The notes: generated from the letters alone by a model not told the origin. A stretch of DNA of 40,819 bases from Mycobacterium helveticum (GCF_007714205.1 NZ_VMQU01000043.1:1-40819), one strand, 5' to 3'; numbered from the stretch's first letter, positions 1 to 12,237 are shown. Translations and numbers: made by a program.

Positions 1-257
1 ATCAGTTCGATCAAAACTCCCTTGGCCGTGAACCCGAATGCCCAGCTCCGGGGCGGATCATCGTCGATCACGTCGTAAGAGATGTGTCTCGCCGAGGGCC
101 GGGACGCCGAGATCGCCGAACGATTGTCGAAACTCGCTGCGGGACAGCGGAAATGACGGCCCATCCAGTAGTGTGCTGCGGGCGGCCACTCGCGCTGCTC
201 GTCGACGAGGGGCCCGGCGGCGACCTCACCATCATTGGGGATCCAGAAACCTCCCAA
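1..257 (-). CDS. Partial hypothetical protein running off the left edge
   Basis: One minus-strand frame stays open from the left edge to beyond position 257, about 85 codons, with a plausible soluble-protein composition (for example YDVIDDDPPRSWAFGF near the edge). Only the N-terminal part is present. The start is undecided: a TTG lies at 257 and the first in-frame ATG at 164; no clear ribosome binding site marks either. I do not recognise the family. It reads in the same direction as the two genes to its right, about 110 bases beyond the DUF732 gene stop. The other minus-strand frame with an ATG at 265 is proline/arginine/serine-rich and looks like a shadow. Low confidence because the product is truncated by the window. 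Confidence 0.35.
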   Translation of the reverse strand, partial: MGGFWIPNDGEVAAGPLVDEQREWPPAAHYWMGRHFRCPAASFDNRSAISASRPSARHISYDVIDDDPPRSWAFGFTAKGVLIEL

Positions 258-364
258 ACCATCATCGCGGCCGCCCCGGAGGGCCGAGTTTGTCGCGATT
301 CGCGGACCCCTCCGGGCGTGCCCTCCCGCCGGGGCCTTTTGCGTGCGCAGGACGCTCCAGAGAC

Positions 365-868
365 TCAGCTGAGCTTTCCACGCTCCTGCGGGCAGTACGC
401 GTCGATAGCGACATCTATCATCTGCGACAACCGAGGGTAGGTGACGCTCGGGTCTTGCGAGTGCATGTCCTCATAGATGTCCAAGCGGGTGGACCCGTGC
501 TCAAGTCCCAAACACACCCCGCGACCCCAATGCTCTGCCAAGTCCCAGTCATCGGTGCCGGGAAATCCGGGGATCGCCCGAACGCCGGCGCGGAACCGCT
601 CATCTGGTGTGGGCGCGGCGGCGTGGTGCGCCCACAGATACCAGGACGTCCCGGCCACGATCAGCACAGCAATGACTGCGACGGCGAACAGGATTGGCGA
701 CGCGGCGGCGAACGCGGCACGCCACGATGCGTCAACGACTGCGGGGGGCGGCTCGGCGTCGTCATCGTCGTCGCTCCAAGCCCGCGGCCTCGCAGTCCGC
801 GTCACCGGGGGAACAACAGCCGTCTCATCGGGTGCCCCAATCGCGGTGGGGTCTGCGTCGTCGCTCAT
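365..868 (-). CDS. DUF732-type membrane-anchored protein
   Basis: A 167-residue protein. Residues 1-50 are acidic and proline-rich with a run of five Asp and are probably cytoplasmic. A single hydrophobic segment follows at about 53-75 (SPILFAVAVIAVLIVAGTSW). The rest is an extracytoplasmic domain of the mycobacterial DUF732 kind, with two Cys (in GVCLGLEHG and near the C-terminus in AYCPQ) that could form the disulfide usual in that family. DUF732 proteins have no established function. Its ATG overlaps the stop of the secreted-protein gene to its right by four bases (ATGA), so the two are probably translated together from one minus-strand transcript. Family assignment is from the overall pattern, not a search. 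Confidence 0.7.
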   Translation of the reverse strand: MSDDADPTAIGAPDETAVVPPVTRTARPRAWSDDDDDAEPPPAVVDASWRAAFAAASPILFAVAVIAVLIVAGTSWYLWAHHAAAPTPDERFRAGVRAIPGFPGTDDWDLAEHWGRGVCLGLEHGSTRLDIYEDMHSQDPSVTYPRLSQMIDVAIDAYCPQERGKLS

Positions 869-1218
869 TTCACCGCGCCCCCGCAGCCGCCCGGCGGTGC
901 GGGCTGCGGAACTGGCCCGTTATCGGGGTCGATAACGCATGACATGCCCAGATCGGCTGGCTCGCTCTGGCCGGGCACCATGATCGGCAGCGAGTACGCG
1001 CCGCCTGCCATCAGCTTGTGCCAGTAGGAGCCGTCGGGGTAATGCTCCCCGTCGCAATAGCCGCCCATGAGCACGTTGCCGGCGCCGCCGCCGGGGCAGT
1101 AGTCGCGCAACGGGTCGGGCATGTGTGGGTCGGGCGCGGCGTGCGCGGGCCACGTGGTGATGCAAGCCGCGCCCGCGGCGACAGTCGCAGCGGCCAGGAT
1201 CGAGACAAGTCGATTCAT
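865..1218 (-). CDS. Small secreted protein of the Rv1291c type
   Basis: A 117-residue protein with a classical signal peptide: Met-Asn-Arg, a hydrophobic Ala-rich core, and a probable cleavage after AHA near residue 28. The mature part is about 90 residues with four Cys (in DYCPGGG, GYCDGEHYPDGSYWH, MSCVID and GGCGG), consistent with two disulfides, and a C-terminal PQPAPPGGCGG tail. Position next to tRNA-Arg and argS and the pattern of Cys, YPDGSYW and PAPPGGCGGA match my recollection of the exported M. tuberculosis protein Rv1291c, whose function is unknown. It is the first gene of a two-gene unit, overlapping the DUF732 gene by four bases. A GGTGGTCG stretch precedes the ATG. No enzymatic function can be assigned. 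Confidence 0.7.
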   Translation of the reverse strand: MNRLVSILAAATVAAGAACITTWPAHAAPDPHMPDPLRDYCPGGGAGNVLMGGYCDGEHYPDGSYWHKLMAGGAYSLPIMVPGQSEPADLGMSCVIDPDNGPVPQPAPPGGCGGAVK

Positions 1219-1508
1219 GATCGACCACCTTTCAGACTGACGTGTTTAGCAAACCTGCAGATTGTGGCTCACGCAAGTGCCCGGCTGGCGTAACTCGTCG
1301 GCGAGGGGTAGCGCACGCCCACCGCAGGAAAGCCGCTCCTCATCGCGCCGACCCGCTGCACGTCAACGTACTCAACGGGGGCGGTAAGGACGCCGACCCG
1401 GCGCCCAGTGGCTCAACGAGAGTCCCCCCCGCGACTGGTGCGCAGGGGGGACAGACGACAGCCCATTCGATGACCGGCGCAGTCACCGCCAGCCCGGGGC
1501 TGATCTGA
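1219..1508. other. Intergenic stretch with no convincing gene
   Basis: About 290 bases between the secreted-protein gene and the small gene behind tRNA-Arg. It should hold the promoter of the minus-strand pair, but I see no clear -35/-10 pair. Short open frames on the plus strand have no ribosome binding site and no protein-like composition. The only structure noted is the hairpin at 1422-1452. Confidence 0.5.
1422..1452 (-). terminator. Hairpin downstream of the tRNA-Arg-linked gene
   Basis: An 8-bp perfect stem, GTCCCCCC (1422-1429) against GGGGGGAC (1445-1452), with a 15-base loop. It lies 57 bases beyond the stop of the minus-strand gene at 1509-1853. There is no T tract, which is usual for mycobacterial termination hairpins. 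The function is inferred from position only. Confidence 0.35.
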
Positions 1509-1853
1509 TCATTTGGCCCACCCTTCGAGCAGGTCGGCAGCTTCGATGAGTGCTGCGGCCAGGACGCGGGCCTCCGCGCCGCTCACGGCCAGCCGCTCGA
1601 ACGCCTCTCCATGTTCGCCGAGCTCGTCGATGTAGACCTTCGCATCGGCAACGTCCTGCCGCGCAAAGATCGTCCCGTCGGCGCGCTGACTGGCCACCGC
1701 GGAGACGAGCAGGCGGGTGCCTGGGAGGAGCCGTCGCGGCGTGGTGACTACGCGTAGACCGTCCTCCCAGTCGGTGAGGACCTCACTGCCGGCGGGGAGG
1801 GGGACGTTGGGGGTGTTGGTTGCTAGTTGTGCGTATCTTGCGCGGGATTGCAT
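1509..1853 (-). CDS. Hypothetical protein immediately downstream of tRNA-Arg
   Basis: A 114-residue soluble protein of unknown function. The C-terminal helix (AEARVLAAALIEAADLLEGW) resembles the end of small proteins common on actinobacterial phages and integrative elements (the DUF6907-like pattern of an Ala-rich LAxALxxAAD helix). That resemblance is a guess from pattern, not from a search. The first codons are unusually A/T-rich for this genome (AGA, ACA, CTA and GCA codons), unlike the downstream half. The ATG at 1853 is only 14 bases behind the encoded CCA end of the tRNA, with no Shine-Dalgarno sequence, so the gene is probably co-transcribed with the tRNA. A small gene at the 3' end of a tRNA is what a decayed integrated element leaves behind. 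Start uncertain. Confidence 0.55.
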   Translation of the reverse strand: MQSRARYAQLATNTPNVPLPAGSEVLTDWEDGLRVVTTPRRLLPGTRLLVSAVASQRADGTIFARQDVADAKVYIDELGEHGEAFERLAVSGAEARVLAAALIEAADLLEGWAK

Positions 1854-1867
1854 CTGCGCTGGTCAGA

Positions 1868-1943
1868 TGGTGCCCCCGGCAGGATTCGAACCTGCGGCCT
1901 TCTGCTCCGGAGGCAGACGCTCTATCCCCTGAGCTACGGGGGC
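1868..1943 (-). tRNA. tRNA-Arg (anticodon CCG)
   Basis: Read on the minus strand it folds as a complete cloverleaf: acceptor stem GCCCCCG/CGGGGGC, D arm GCTC...GAGC, anticodon stem TCTGC/GCAGA around the loop CTCCGGA, so anticodon CCG decoding CGG, and T arm GCAGG TTCGAAT CCTGC. The discriminator is A (1871) and the CCA end is encoded (1868-1870). It is divergent from argS, as in M. tuberculosis, where a tRNA-Arg lies just before argS. Confidence 0.95.
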
Positions 1944-2054
1944 GCACCTGACAAGATGTTGCGCCGTTGGGCCCCGACAGCCTAACGCATTCCGGCGACC
2001 GCTTCGTCACCGCGATGGATGGCGGGAGCGCCCGAGCCAATAGGATGGACGCTC

Positions 2055-3707
2055 GTGACCCCCGTCGACCTGGCCGAGCTGCTCAAGACCACCGCCGCCG
2101 CGGTGCTGGCCGAGCACGGGCTCGACGCCGCCGCGCTGCCGGCGGCGGTCGCCGTGGAGCGTCCGCGCAACCCCGAGCACGGCGATTACGCGAGCAACCT
2201 GGCGCTGCAGCTCGCCAAGTTGGTCGGCGCCAACCCGCGTGAGCTGGCCGGATGGCTGGCCGCGGCGCTGGCGCGCAACGACGGCATCGCGCAAGCCGAG
2301 GTGGCCGGTCCGGGCTTCATCAACATGCGCCTCGAGGCCTCGGCGCAAGCCGTCGTCGTCACCAACGTGATCGACGCCGGCGACACCTTCGGCTACTCCG
2401 ACGACCTGGCCGGGCAGAAGATCAACCTCGAGTTCGTCTCGGCCAACCCGACCGGACCGATCCACATCGGCGGCACCCGCTGGGCCGCCGTCGGGGATGC
2501 GCTGGGCCGGCTGCTGTCCAGCCAGGGCGCCGACGTGGAGCGCGAATACTATTTCAACGACCACGGCGCCCAGATCGACCGGTTCGCCAACTCGTTGATC
2601 GCCGCGGCCAAGGGCGAGCCCGCCCCCGAAGACGGCTACGCCGGCGACTACATCACCGACATCGCCGCGCACGTGCTGGCCAAGGCGCCCGACGCGTTGA
2701 GCCTGCCCGAACCCGAGATGCGCGAGACCTTCCGCGAAATCGGCGTCGACCTGATGTTCACCCACATCAAGGAGTCGCTGCACGAGTTCGGCACCGACTT
2801 CGACATCTACACCCACGAAGACTCGATGCACACCAGCGGCCGCGTCGAGGAGGCCATCACCCGGCTGCGCCAGACCGGCAACATCTACGAGAAGGACGGC
2901 GCAAGCTGGTTGCGCACCAGCGCTTTCGGTGACGACAAGGACCGCGTCGTGATCAAGAGCGACGGCAAGCCGGCCTACATCGCCGGCGACATCGCCTACT
3001 ACCTGGACAAGCGGCAGCGCGGCTTCGACCTGTGCATCTACATGCTCGGCGCCGATCACCACGGCTACATCGCGCGCCTGAAGGCCGTGGCCGCCGCCTT
3101 CGGGGAGGACCCGGCCACCGTCGAGGTGCTCATCGGGCAGATGGTCAACCTGGTCCGCGACGGCCAGCCGATGAAGATGAGCAAGCGGGCCGGCACCGTG
3201 ATCACCCTCGACGACCTGGTCGAGGCGATCGGCGTCGACGCGGCGCGCTACAGCCTGACCCGCTCCTCGGTGGACACTCCGATCGATATCGACCTGGCGC
3301 TGTGGTCCTCGGCGTCGAACGAAAACCCGGTCTACTACGTGCAATACGCGCACGCCCGACTTTCGGCGCTGGCCCGCAACGCCGCCGAGCTCGGCCTGGT
3401 GCCCGACACCGCCCACCTCGAGCTGCTCACCCACGACAAGGAGGGCACGCTGCTGCGCAGCCTCGGCGAATTCCCCCGGGTGCTCAAGACGGCGGCCGCC
3501 CTGCGCGAACCGCACCGGGTCTGCCGGTACCTGGAAGACCTGGCCGGTGACTACCACCGGTTCTATGACTCGTGCCGCGTGTTGCCGCAGGGCGACGAAC
3601 AGCCCACCGACCTGCACACCGCGCGGCTTGCCCTGTGCCAGGCCACCCGCCAGGTCATCGCCAACGGACTGGCGATCCTGGGCGTCGGCGCACCGGAGCG
3701 CATGTGA
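2055..3707 (+). CDS. argS: Arginyl-tRNA synthetase
   Basis: Class I aminoacyl-tRNA synthetase that charges tRNA-Arg with arginine in the cytoplasm. The HIGH-type ATP site is HIGG at residues 137-140 (in [10 protein letters not shown]) and the second signature is KMSKR at 374-378. The C-terminal anticodon-binding all-helical domain ends in the typical GAPERM. The N-terminal region with [12 protein letters not shown] is the tRNA D-loop recognition domain. I chose the GTG at 2055, giving 550 residues beginning [10 protein letters not shown], the length and start of the mycobacterial family. An in-frame ATG at 2019 would add 12 unconserved residues. A -10-like TAGGAT (2041-2046) ends eight bases before the GTG. 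The stop overlaps the lysA start. Confidence 0.97.
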   Translation: MTPVDLAELLKTTAAAVLAEHGLDAAALPAAVAVERPRNPEHGDYASNLALQLAKLVGANPRELAGWLAAALARNDGIAQAEVAGPGFINMRLEASAQAVVVTNVIDAGDTFGYSDDLAGQKINLEFVSANPTGPIHIGGTRWAAVGDALGRLLSSQGADVEREYYFNDHGAQIDRFANSLIAAAKGEPAPEDGYAGDYITDIAAHVLAKAPDALSLPEPEMRETFREIGVDLMFTHIKESLHEFGTDFDIYTHEDSMHTSGRVEEAITRLRQTGNIYEKDGASWLRTSAFGDDKDRVVIKSDGKPAYIAGDIAYYLDKRQRGFDLCIYMLGADHHGYIARLKAVAAAFGEDPATVEVLIGQMVNLVRDGQPMKMSKRAGTVITLDDLVEAIGVDAARYSLTRSSVDTPIDIDLALWSSASNENPVYYVQYAHARLSALARNAAELGLVPDTAHLELLTHDKEGTLLRSLGEFPRVLKTAAALREPHRVCRYLEDLAGDYHRFYDSCRVLPQGDEQPTDLHTARLALCQATRQVIANGLAILGVGAPERM

Positions 3708-5122
3708 CCGTGCATCCCGCCGGTCCCCGGCATGCCGAAGAGACCCGCCACCCGGGCAGCCCACCGCGGCCGCAGTCGCCCGAAGAGCTGCTGCGCCTGG
3801 CGCCGAACGTGTGGCCGCGCAACACCATTCGCGACGCGACCGGCGTCGTCAACATCGCCGGCGTGCCGGTGACCGAGCTCGCCCGCGAGTACGGGACGCC
3901 GCTGTTCGTCGTCGACGAGGACGACTTCCGCTCACGCTGCCGGGAGATGGCGGCGGCCTTCGGCGGCGGGGGCAACGTGAACTACGCCGCCAAGGCCTTC
4001 CTGTGCGGCGAGATCGCGCGCTGGGTCGACGAGGAGGGCCTGTCCCTGGACGTGTCCACCGGCGGGGAGCTGGCCGTGGCGCTGCACGCGAACTTTCCCC
4101 CGGAGCGGATCACCCTGCACGGCAACAACAAATCGGTCGCCGAACTCACCGACGCCGTCAAGGCGGGGGTGGCGCACGTCGTCGTCGACTCGATGACCGA
4201 GATCGAGCGCCTCGACGGGGTCGCGGCGGAGGCCGGTGTGGTCCAGGACGTCTTCGTGCGCCTGACCGTCGGCGTGGAGGCGCACACCCACGAGTTCATC
4301 TCCACCGCCCACGAGGACCAGAAGTTCGGGCTGTCGGTGGCCAGCGGCGCGGCGATGGCCGCGGTGCGCCGGGTGTTCGCCGCCGATCACCTGCGACTGG
4401 TCGGGCTGCACAGCCACATCGGCTCGCAGATCTTCGACGTCGCCGGCTTCGAGATCGCCGCACACCGCGTCATCGGGCTGCTGCGCGAGATCGTCGCCGA
4501 GTTCGGCCCGGAGAAGACGGCGCAGCTCTCTACGGTGGATCTTGGTGGCGGCCTTGGTATTTCATATTTGGCGCCCGACGACCCCCCGCCGGTCGCCGAG
4601 CTGGCGGCCAAGCTGAGCGCCATCGTGCGCAGCGAGTCGGCGGCCGTGGGCCTGCCCACGCCGCGGCTGGTGGTCGAGCCCGGACGGGCCATCGCCGGAC
4701 CGGGCACCATCACGCTCTACGAGGTCGGCACGGTCAAAGACGTCGACGTGAGCGCCACGGCGAACCGGCGTTACGTCAGCGTCGACGGCGGCATGAGCGA
4801 CAACATCCGCACCGCGCTCTACGGCGCCGAGTACGACGCCCGGCTGGCCTCGCGGGCCAGCGATGCGCCGGCGGTGCAGGCCCGCATCGTGGGGAAACAC
4901 TGCGAAAGCGGTGATATCGTCGTGCGCGACGCCTGGGTGCCCGGCGATCTGCAGCCCGGCGATCTGCTTGCGGTGGCCGCGACCGGAGCTTATTGCTATT
5001 CGCTCTCGAGCCGCTACAACATGATCGGTCGGCCGGCCGTGGTCGGGGTGCGCGCCGGGCGGGCCCGCCTGATCCTGCGCCGGGAGACGGTCGACGATCT
5101 GCTGAGTCTGGAAGTGAGGTGA
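3704..5122 (+). CDS. lysA: Diaminopimelate decarboxylase
   Basis: PLP enzyme (fold type III) that decarboxylates meso-diaminopimelate to L-lysine, the last step of lysine synthesis; it also draws on the DAP pool used for peptidoglycan. The PLP lysine is K97 in YAAKAFLC, the glycine-rich phosphate loop is GGGLG from residue 281, and the active-site Cys of CESGD is C400. The body is about 447 residues in M. tuberculosis. Here a GTG at 3704 overlaps the argS stop (GTGA) and gives 472 residues with an extra Pro/His/Arg-rich head; a second GTG at 3710 is also possible. The first conserved segment, [14 protein letters not shown], starts about residue 26. Translational coupling with argS is likely. 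Confidence 0.95.
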   Translation: MTVHPAGPRHAEETRHPGSPPRPQSPEELLRLAPNVWPRNTIRDATGVVNIAGVPVTELAREYGTPLFVVDEDDFRSRCREMAAAFGGGGNVNYAAKAFLCGEIARWVDEEGLSLDVSTGGELAVALHANFPPERITLHGNNKSVAELTDAVKAGVAHVVVDSMTEIERLDGVAAEAGVVQDVFVRLTVGVEAHTHEFISTAHEDQKFGLSVASGAAMAAVRRVFAADHLRLVGLHSHIGSQIFDVAGFEIAAHRVIGLLREIVAEFGPEKTAQLSTVDLGGGLGISYLAPDDPPPVAELAAKLSAIVRSESAAVGLPTPRLVVEPGRAIAGPGTITLYEVGTVKDVDVSATANRRYVSVDGGMSDNIRTALYGAEYDARLASRASDAPAVQARIVGKHCESGDIVVRDAWVPGDLQPGDLLAVAATGAYCYSLSSRYNMIGRPAVVGVRAGRARLILRRETVDDLLSLEVR

Positions 5123-5129
5123 ACGACCT

Positions 5130-8487
<3,358 letters not shown>

Positions 8488-8513
8488 GCCCCGGCGCGGC
8501 CAGGGGGGTTTGC

Positions 8514-8542
8514 TTGCTTCCGGCCAGGATGCGGGCTATCCT
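8514..8542 (+). promoter_or_regulatory. Predicted SigA promoter of rho
   Basis: A -35 hexamer TTGCTT (8514-8519), a spacer of exactly 17 bases and a -10 hexamer TATCCT (8537-8542), 27 bases behind the thrB stop. Transcription would start near 8549 and give a leader of about 220 bases before the rho GTG. The rest of the intergenic stretch (8550-8768) has no convincing gene. It contains a short CATCTG/CATCTG/CATCC repeat around 8565-8582. Promoter inferred from sequence only. Confidence 0.6.
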
Positions 8543-8768
8543 CGGCATCGTCCAGCAATCGCAGCATCTGCATCTGCATCCATACTGCCTTGCCGCTAGG
8601 ACACCACCAATTCTTCTCGTGGACGAGGTCGCCGTTTCTCACGCCGATCCTGGCACTGATCCCGGCGATCACCGTTGCAGAGTCGACGATTGGGCGCACT
8701 CGGCAATTCGAGCCACGTGCGCGACGAACCCCCTTATGACGTGATCAGCGGGGGAAGAAAGGAAATCC

Positions 8769-10643
8769 GTGACTGATACGGACCTCATCACGGCTGGCGA
8801 AAGCATCGAGAACGATCACACGTCGAATTCCGTGAACCATGACGCGCCAGCCGTCAAAGCCTCGTCCTCGGGCGGGTCGCTGTCCGCGATGGTGCTGCCC
8901 GAGTTGCGCGCGCTGGCTAGCCAAGCCGGCGTCAAGGGCACGTCGGGCATGCGCAAGAATGAACTGATCGCTGCAATCCAGGAACACCGGGGAAAGGCCA
9001 ACGGCACATCCGCCGGTGGCGGGCCGGCTCCTGAGAACAGCGGTAAATCGGACAACGCTTCCGGCGGCGAAACCGCCACCGCCGAAGCGCCGGCACCCCA
9101 GCCGGACCGGAACGATGCGACAACCGAGGCGCCCCGCCGGGAACGCCGCGGCGCGTCCCGCGAAGCCGGAGCCAAAGACCGCAGCCAGGAAGACGAGCGC
9201 GACGGCTCGGCTCATGCCGAGGGCAGAGCGGGTGACGCGGCCGACAATCGCCACGAGCGCCGGCGCGACAGCCAAGAGCGCCAACAGAACACGAAGTCCG
9301 ACGACCGCGGGCGGGACACCGGTGGCGAGCAGGGCAATGACCAGCAGGGCTCGGGCAGCCAACAGTCGCGCGGCTCGAACCAGCAGGACGACGAGGGCGA
9401 CGGGCGTCAGGGCCGGCGCGGACGCCGCTTCCGGGACCGCAAGCGCCGAAGCGAACGTTCCGGTGACGGCACCGACACCGAACTGCGCGAGGACGACGTC
9501 GTCCAGCCGGTGGCCGGGATTCTCGACGTCCTCGACAACTACGCGTTCGTCCGCACCTCCGGGTATCTGGCCGGTCCGCACGACGTCTACGTGTCGATGA
9601 ACATGGTGCGCAAGAACGGCCTGCGCCGCGGCGACGCGGTGACCGGCGCGGTGCGGGTGCCCCGCGACGGCGAGCAGGCCAACCAGCGGCAGAAGTTCAA
9701 CCCGCTGGTCCGCCTGGACACCATCAACGGCGGATCGATCGAAGACGCCAAGAAGCGGCCCGATTTCTCCAAGCTGACGCCGTTGTACCCCAACCAGCGG
9801 CTGCGTCTGGAAACCACCCCCGACCGGCTGACCACGCGGGTCATCGACCTGATCATGCCGATCGGCAAGGGGCAGCGCGCGCTGATCGTCTCGCCGCCCA
9901 AGGCGGGCAAGACGACGATCCTGCAGGACATCGCCAACGCGATCACCAAGAACAACCCGGAATGCCACCTCATGGTCGTGCTCGTCGACGAGCGGCCCGA
10001 AGAGGTCACCGACATGACGCGCTCGGTCAAGGGCGAGGTCATCGCCTCGACGTTCGACCGCCCGCCGTCGGACCACACCTCGGTGGCCGAGCTGGCGATC
10101 GAACGCGCCAAGCGGCTCGTCGAGCAGGGCAAGGATGTCGTGGTGCTGCTGGACTCGATCACCCGCCTCGGGCGCGCCTACAACAACGCGTCGCCCGCGT
10201 CGGGCCGGATTCTCTCCGGTGGTGTCGACTCCACCGCGCTGTATCCGCCGAAGCGCTTCCTGGGCGCCGCGCGCAACATCGAGGAGGGCGGGTCGCTGAC
10301 CATCATCGCCACCGCGATGGTCGAGACGGGATCCACCGGTGACACGGTGATCTTCGAGGAGTTCAAGGGCACCGGTAACGCCGAGCTCAAGCTGGACCGC
10401 AAGATCTCCGAGCGACGGGTGTTCCCCGCGGTCGACGTGAACCCGTCGGGCACCCGCAAGGACGAGCTGCTGCTCTCGCCGGACGAGTTCGCGATCGTGC
10501 ACAAGCTGCGCCGCGTGCTGTCTGGTCTGGATTCGCACCAGGCCATCGACCTGCTGATGTCGCAGCTGCGCAAGACCAAGACCAACTACGAGTTCCTGGT
10601 CCAGGTGTCCAAGACGACGCCCGGCTCCATGGACAACGACTAA
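8769..10643 (+). CDS. rho: Transcription termination factor Rho
   Basis: Hexameric RNA-dependent ATPase that ends transcription of untranslated RNA. An N-terminal SAP-like helical part (about residues 37-75, with LPELRALASQAGVKGTSGMRKNELI) is followed by a long disordered stretch rich in Asp, Arg, Gln, Gly and Glu (to about 225, with a GRRGRRFRDRKRR patch). Then come the cold-shock RNA-binding domain (VAGILDVLDNYAFVRTSGYL) and the RecA-type motor with Walker A PPKAGKTT at 376-383 and Walker B VVVLLDSIT. 624 residues against 602 in M. tuberculosis; the extra length lies in the disordered part, a known actinobacterial insertion. GTG start preceded by GAAAGGAAA. Confidence 0.97.
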   Translation: MTDTDLITAGESIENDHTSNSVNHDAPAVKASSSGGSLSAMVLPELRALASQAGVKGTSGMRKNELIAAIQEHRGKANGTSAGGGPAPENSGKSDNASGGETATAEAPAPQPDRNDATTEAPRRERRGASREAGAKDRSQEDERDGSAHAEGRAGDAADNRHERRRDSQERQQNTKSDDRGRDTGGEQGNDQQGSGSQQSRGSNQQDDEGDGRQGRRGRRFRDRKRRSERSGDGTDTELREDDVVQPVAGILDVLDNYAFVRTSGYLAGPHDVYVSMNMVRKNGLRRGDAVTGAVRVPRDGEQANQRQKFNPLVRLDTINGGSIEDAKKRPDFSKLTPLYPNQRLRLETTPDRLTTRVIDLIMPIGKGQRALIVSPPKAGKTTILQDIANAITKNNPECHLMVVLVDERPEEVTDMTRSVKGEVIASTFDRPPSDHTSVAELAIERAKRLVEQGKDVVVLLDSITRLGRAYNNASPASGRILSGGVDSTALYPPKRFLGAARNIEEGGSLTIIATAMVETGSTGDTVIFEEFKGTGNAELKLDRKISERRVFPAVDVNPSGTRKDELLLSPDEFAIVHKLRRVLSGLDSHQAIDLLMSQLRKTKTNYEFLVQVSKTTPGSMDND

Positions 10644-10671
10644 AAGGGGCCATCACCGGCCGGTTGGTTCG

Positions 10672-10728
10672 CGACACATAAACCACCCACACGACACGCC
10701 GGGTGACGTCGCCGTGGTTTATGTCTCG
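10672..10728. repeat. 15-bp inverted repeat between rho and rpmE
   Basis: Arms CGACACATAAACCAC (10672-10686) and GTGGTTTATGTCTCG (10714-10728) match at 14 of 15 positions and enclose 27 bases. A/T-rich cores (CATAAAC) stand out from the GC-rich surroundings. It starts 29 bases behind the rho stop. It could be a 3' end hairpin of the rho mRNA or a protein-binding site; the sequence does not decide this. Confidence 0.6.
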
Positions 10729-10730
10729 AC

Positions 10731-10761
10731 GCAGCCCGGTGCGCCGGGAATGCCGGGTTGC
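10731..10761 (+). terminator. GC-rich hairpin behind rho
   Basis: GCAGCCCGG (10731-10739) pairs with CCGGGTTGC (10753-10761), one G-T wobble, with a 13-base loop. It immediately follows the 15-bp inverted repeat and precedes the rpmE promoter region, the expected place for the end of the rho transcript. No T tract follows. Confidence 0.4.
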
Positions 10762-10772
10762 ACCTCGGTGTT

Positions 10773-10802
10773 TTGGGGAGGTACCGGTTGACCTGGCATA
10801 AT
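10773..10802 (+). promoter_or_regulatory. Predicted promoter of rpmE
   Basis: A -10 hexamer CATAAT (10797-10802) 28 bases before the rpmE ATG. The best -35 is TTGGGG (10773-10778) at a spacing of 18. A TTGACC at 10788-10793 is too close to the -10 to act with it. Shine-Dalgarno AGAGGA precedes the ATG by five bases. Confidence 0.45.
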
Positions 10803-10830
10803 CGACGCTCGACAACCCGAAGAGGACAGC

Positions 10831-11073
10831 ATGAAAACTGACATCCATCCCGCCTACGAGCCGACCACGGTGCACTGCGGATGCGGCAACACGTTCGAGA
10901 CCCGCAGCACCAAGCCGGGCGGCCGCATCGTCGTCGAGGTTTGCTCGCAGTGCCACCCGTTCTACACGGGCAAGCAGAAGATCCTCGACAGCGGCGGCCG
11001 CGTGGCCCGCTTCGAGAAGCGCTACGGCAAGCGCAAGGGCGCAGCTGACAAGGCCGACGCGGCCGACAAATAG
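10831..11073 (+). CDS. rpmE: 50S ribosomal protein L31
   Basis: 80-residue L31 of the zinc-binding (C+) type: Cys pairs lie in CGCGNTF and in [12 protein letters not shown]. The [21 protein letters not shown] stretch is the conserved ribosome-binding part, followed by a Lys/Ala/Asp tail. The C+ type stores zinc and, in mycobacteria, can be replaced by a Cys-free paralogue under zinc starvation; no such paralogue is in the window. Its own promoter lies just upstream, after apparent end structures for rho. ATG start supported by AGAGGA. Confidence 0.97.
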   Translation: MKTDIHPAYEPTTVHCGCGNTFETRSTKPGGRIVVEVCSQCHPFYTGKQKILDSGGRVARFEKRYGKRKGAADKADAADK

Positions 11074-11163
11074 CTGGCTCACCGACGCCCGGACTGTGTG
11101 TGACCCGCACAGGCGGGCGTCGGTTCGTGTCTGCGCCGAACAGCGTGTGGAAGGAGGTGTGAC

Positions 11164-12237
11164 ATGACGCAGCCGACCCAGGCGATCGATGTGCTGCTCG
11201 CCGAGCATGCCGAGCTCGAGCACCATTTGGCAGATCCGGAGTTGCACAGCAATCCCGGCGAGGCCCGCAAAGCCGGCCGCCGGTTCGCCCGGCTGGCCCC
11301 CATCGTCGCCACCCACCGCAAGCTGACGTCGGCGCGGGGCGATCTGGAGACGGCACGCGAACTGGCCGCCGACGACCCGTCGTTCGCCGAGGAGGTCACC
11401 GCGCTCGAAGCGCGGGTGGCCGAGTTGGACACCCAGCTGACCGACATGCTGGCGCCCCGCGACCCGCATGACGCCGACGACGTCGTGCTCGAGGTGAAAT
11501 CCGGCGAGGGTGGCGAGGAGTCGGCGTTGTTCGCCGCCGACCTGGCCAGGATGTATGTCCGCTACGCCGAACGGCACGGCTGGACGGTGGCGGTGCTGGA
11601 CGAGACGTTCTCGGACCTGGGCGGCTACAAGGACGCGACGCTGGCCATCACCAGCAAGGGCGACACCGTCGACGGGGTCTGGGCGCGGTTGAAGTTCGAA
11701 GGCGGGGTGCACCGCGTGCAACGGGTCCCGGTGACGGAGTCCCAAGGCCGCGTGCATACTTCGGCGGCCGGGGTGCTGGTCTATCCGGAGCCCGAGGAAG
11801 TCGGCGAGGTGCAGATCGACGAGTCGGACCTGCGCGTCGACGTCTACCGGTCGTCCGGCAAGGGCGGCCAGGGCGTCAACACCACCGACTCCGCGGTGCG
11901 GCTGACCCACCTGCCCACGGGAATCGTCGTCACCTGCCAGAACGAACGTTCGCAGCTGCAGAACAAAGCCCGCGCCATGGCGGTGCTGGCCGCCCGCCTG
12001 CAGGCGATCGCCGAGGAACAGGCGCTGGCCGACGCGTCGGCGGATCGGGCCAGTCAGATTCGCACCGTCGACCGCAGCGAGCGCATCCGCACCTACAACT
12101 TCCCGGAGAACCGGATCACCGACCACCGGATCGGCTTCAAGGCGCACAATCTCGACCAGGTTCTCGACGGCGACATGGACGCGCTTCTCGACGCGCTGAG
12201 CGCCGCCGACAAGCAGTCAAGGCTGCAGCAGGCATGA
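11164..12237 (+). CDS. prfA: Peptide chain release factor 1
   Basis: Recognises UAA and UAG stop codons and releases the finished peptide at the ribosomal peptidyl-transferase centre. The catalytic GGQ is at residues 234-236 ([14 protein letters not shown]). The PxT stop-codon-reading motif is PVT at 189-191, which marks RF1 rather than RF2. 357 residues, normal. An AAGGAGGTG Shine-Dalgarno sits just before the ATG. The stop overlaps the prmC start by four bases (ATGA), coupling the release factor with the enzyme that methylates its GGQ glutamine. Confidence 0.97.
   Translation: MTQPTQAIDVLLAEHAELEHHLADPELHSNPGEARKAGRRFARLAPIVATHRKLTSARGDLETARELAADDPSFAEEVTALEARVAELDTQLTDMLAPRDPHDADDVVLEVKSGEGGEESALFAADLARMYVRYAERHGWTVAVLDETFSDLGGYKDATLAITSKGDTVDGVWARLKFEGGVHRVQRVPVTESQGRVHTSAAGVLVYPEPEEVGEVQIDESDLRVDVYRSSGKGGQGVNTTDSAVRLTHLPTGIVVTCQNERSQLQNKARAMAVLAARLQAIAEEQALADASADRASQIRTVDRSERIRTYNFPENRITDHRIGFKAHNLDQVLDGDMDALLDALSAADKQSRLQQA

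Noticed and set aside
1..1508. A second copy of the tRNA-Arg 3' end as an att site
   Set aside because: I looked for the GGTTCGAATCCTGC core and its complement and found none in the window.
2007..3764. Long minus-strand open frame opposite argS
   Set aside because: Shadow of a high-GC gene: full of Asp/Val/Gly/Arg repeats, no family pattern, and argS on the plus strand is unmistakable. The same holds for the minus-strand frames at 4776-6461, 6191-7672, 8745-10538, 13248-14909, 21293-23689 and 34847-37198.
10788..10793. TTGACC as -35 of rpmE
   Set aside because: Only three bases lie between it and the -10 CATAAT, so the two cannot work together.
10644..10830. Zur-type operator controlling the zinc-binding L31 gene
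   Set aside because: The inverted repeat here does not resemble the palindromic Zur box, and C+ L31 genes are not the usual Zur targets.
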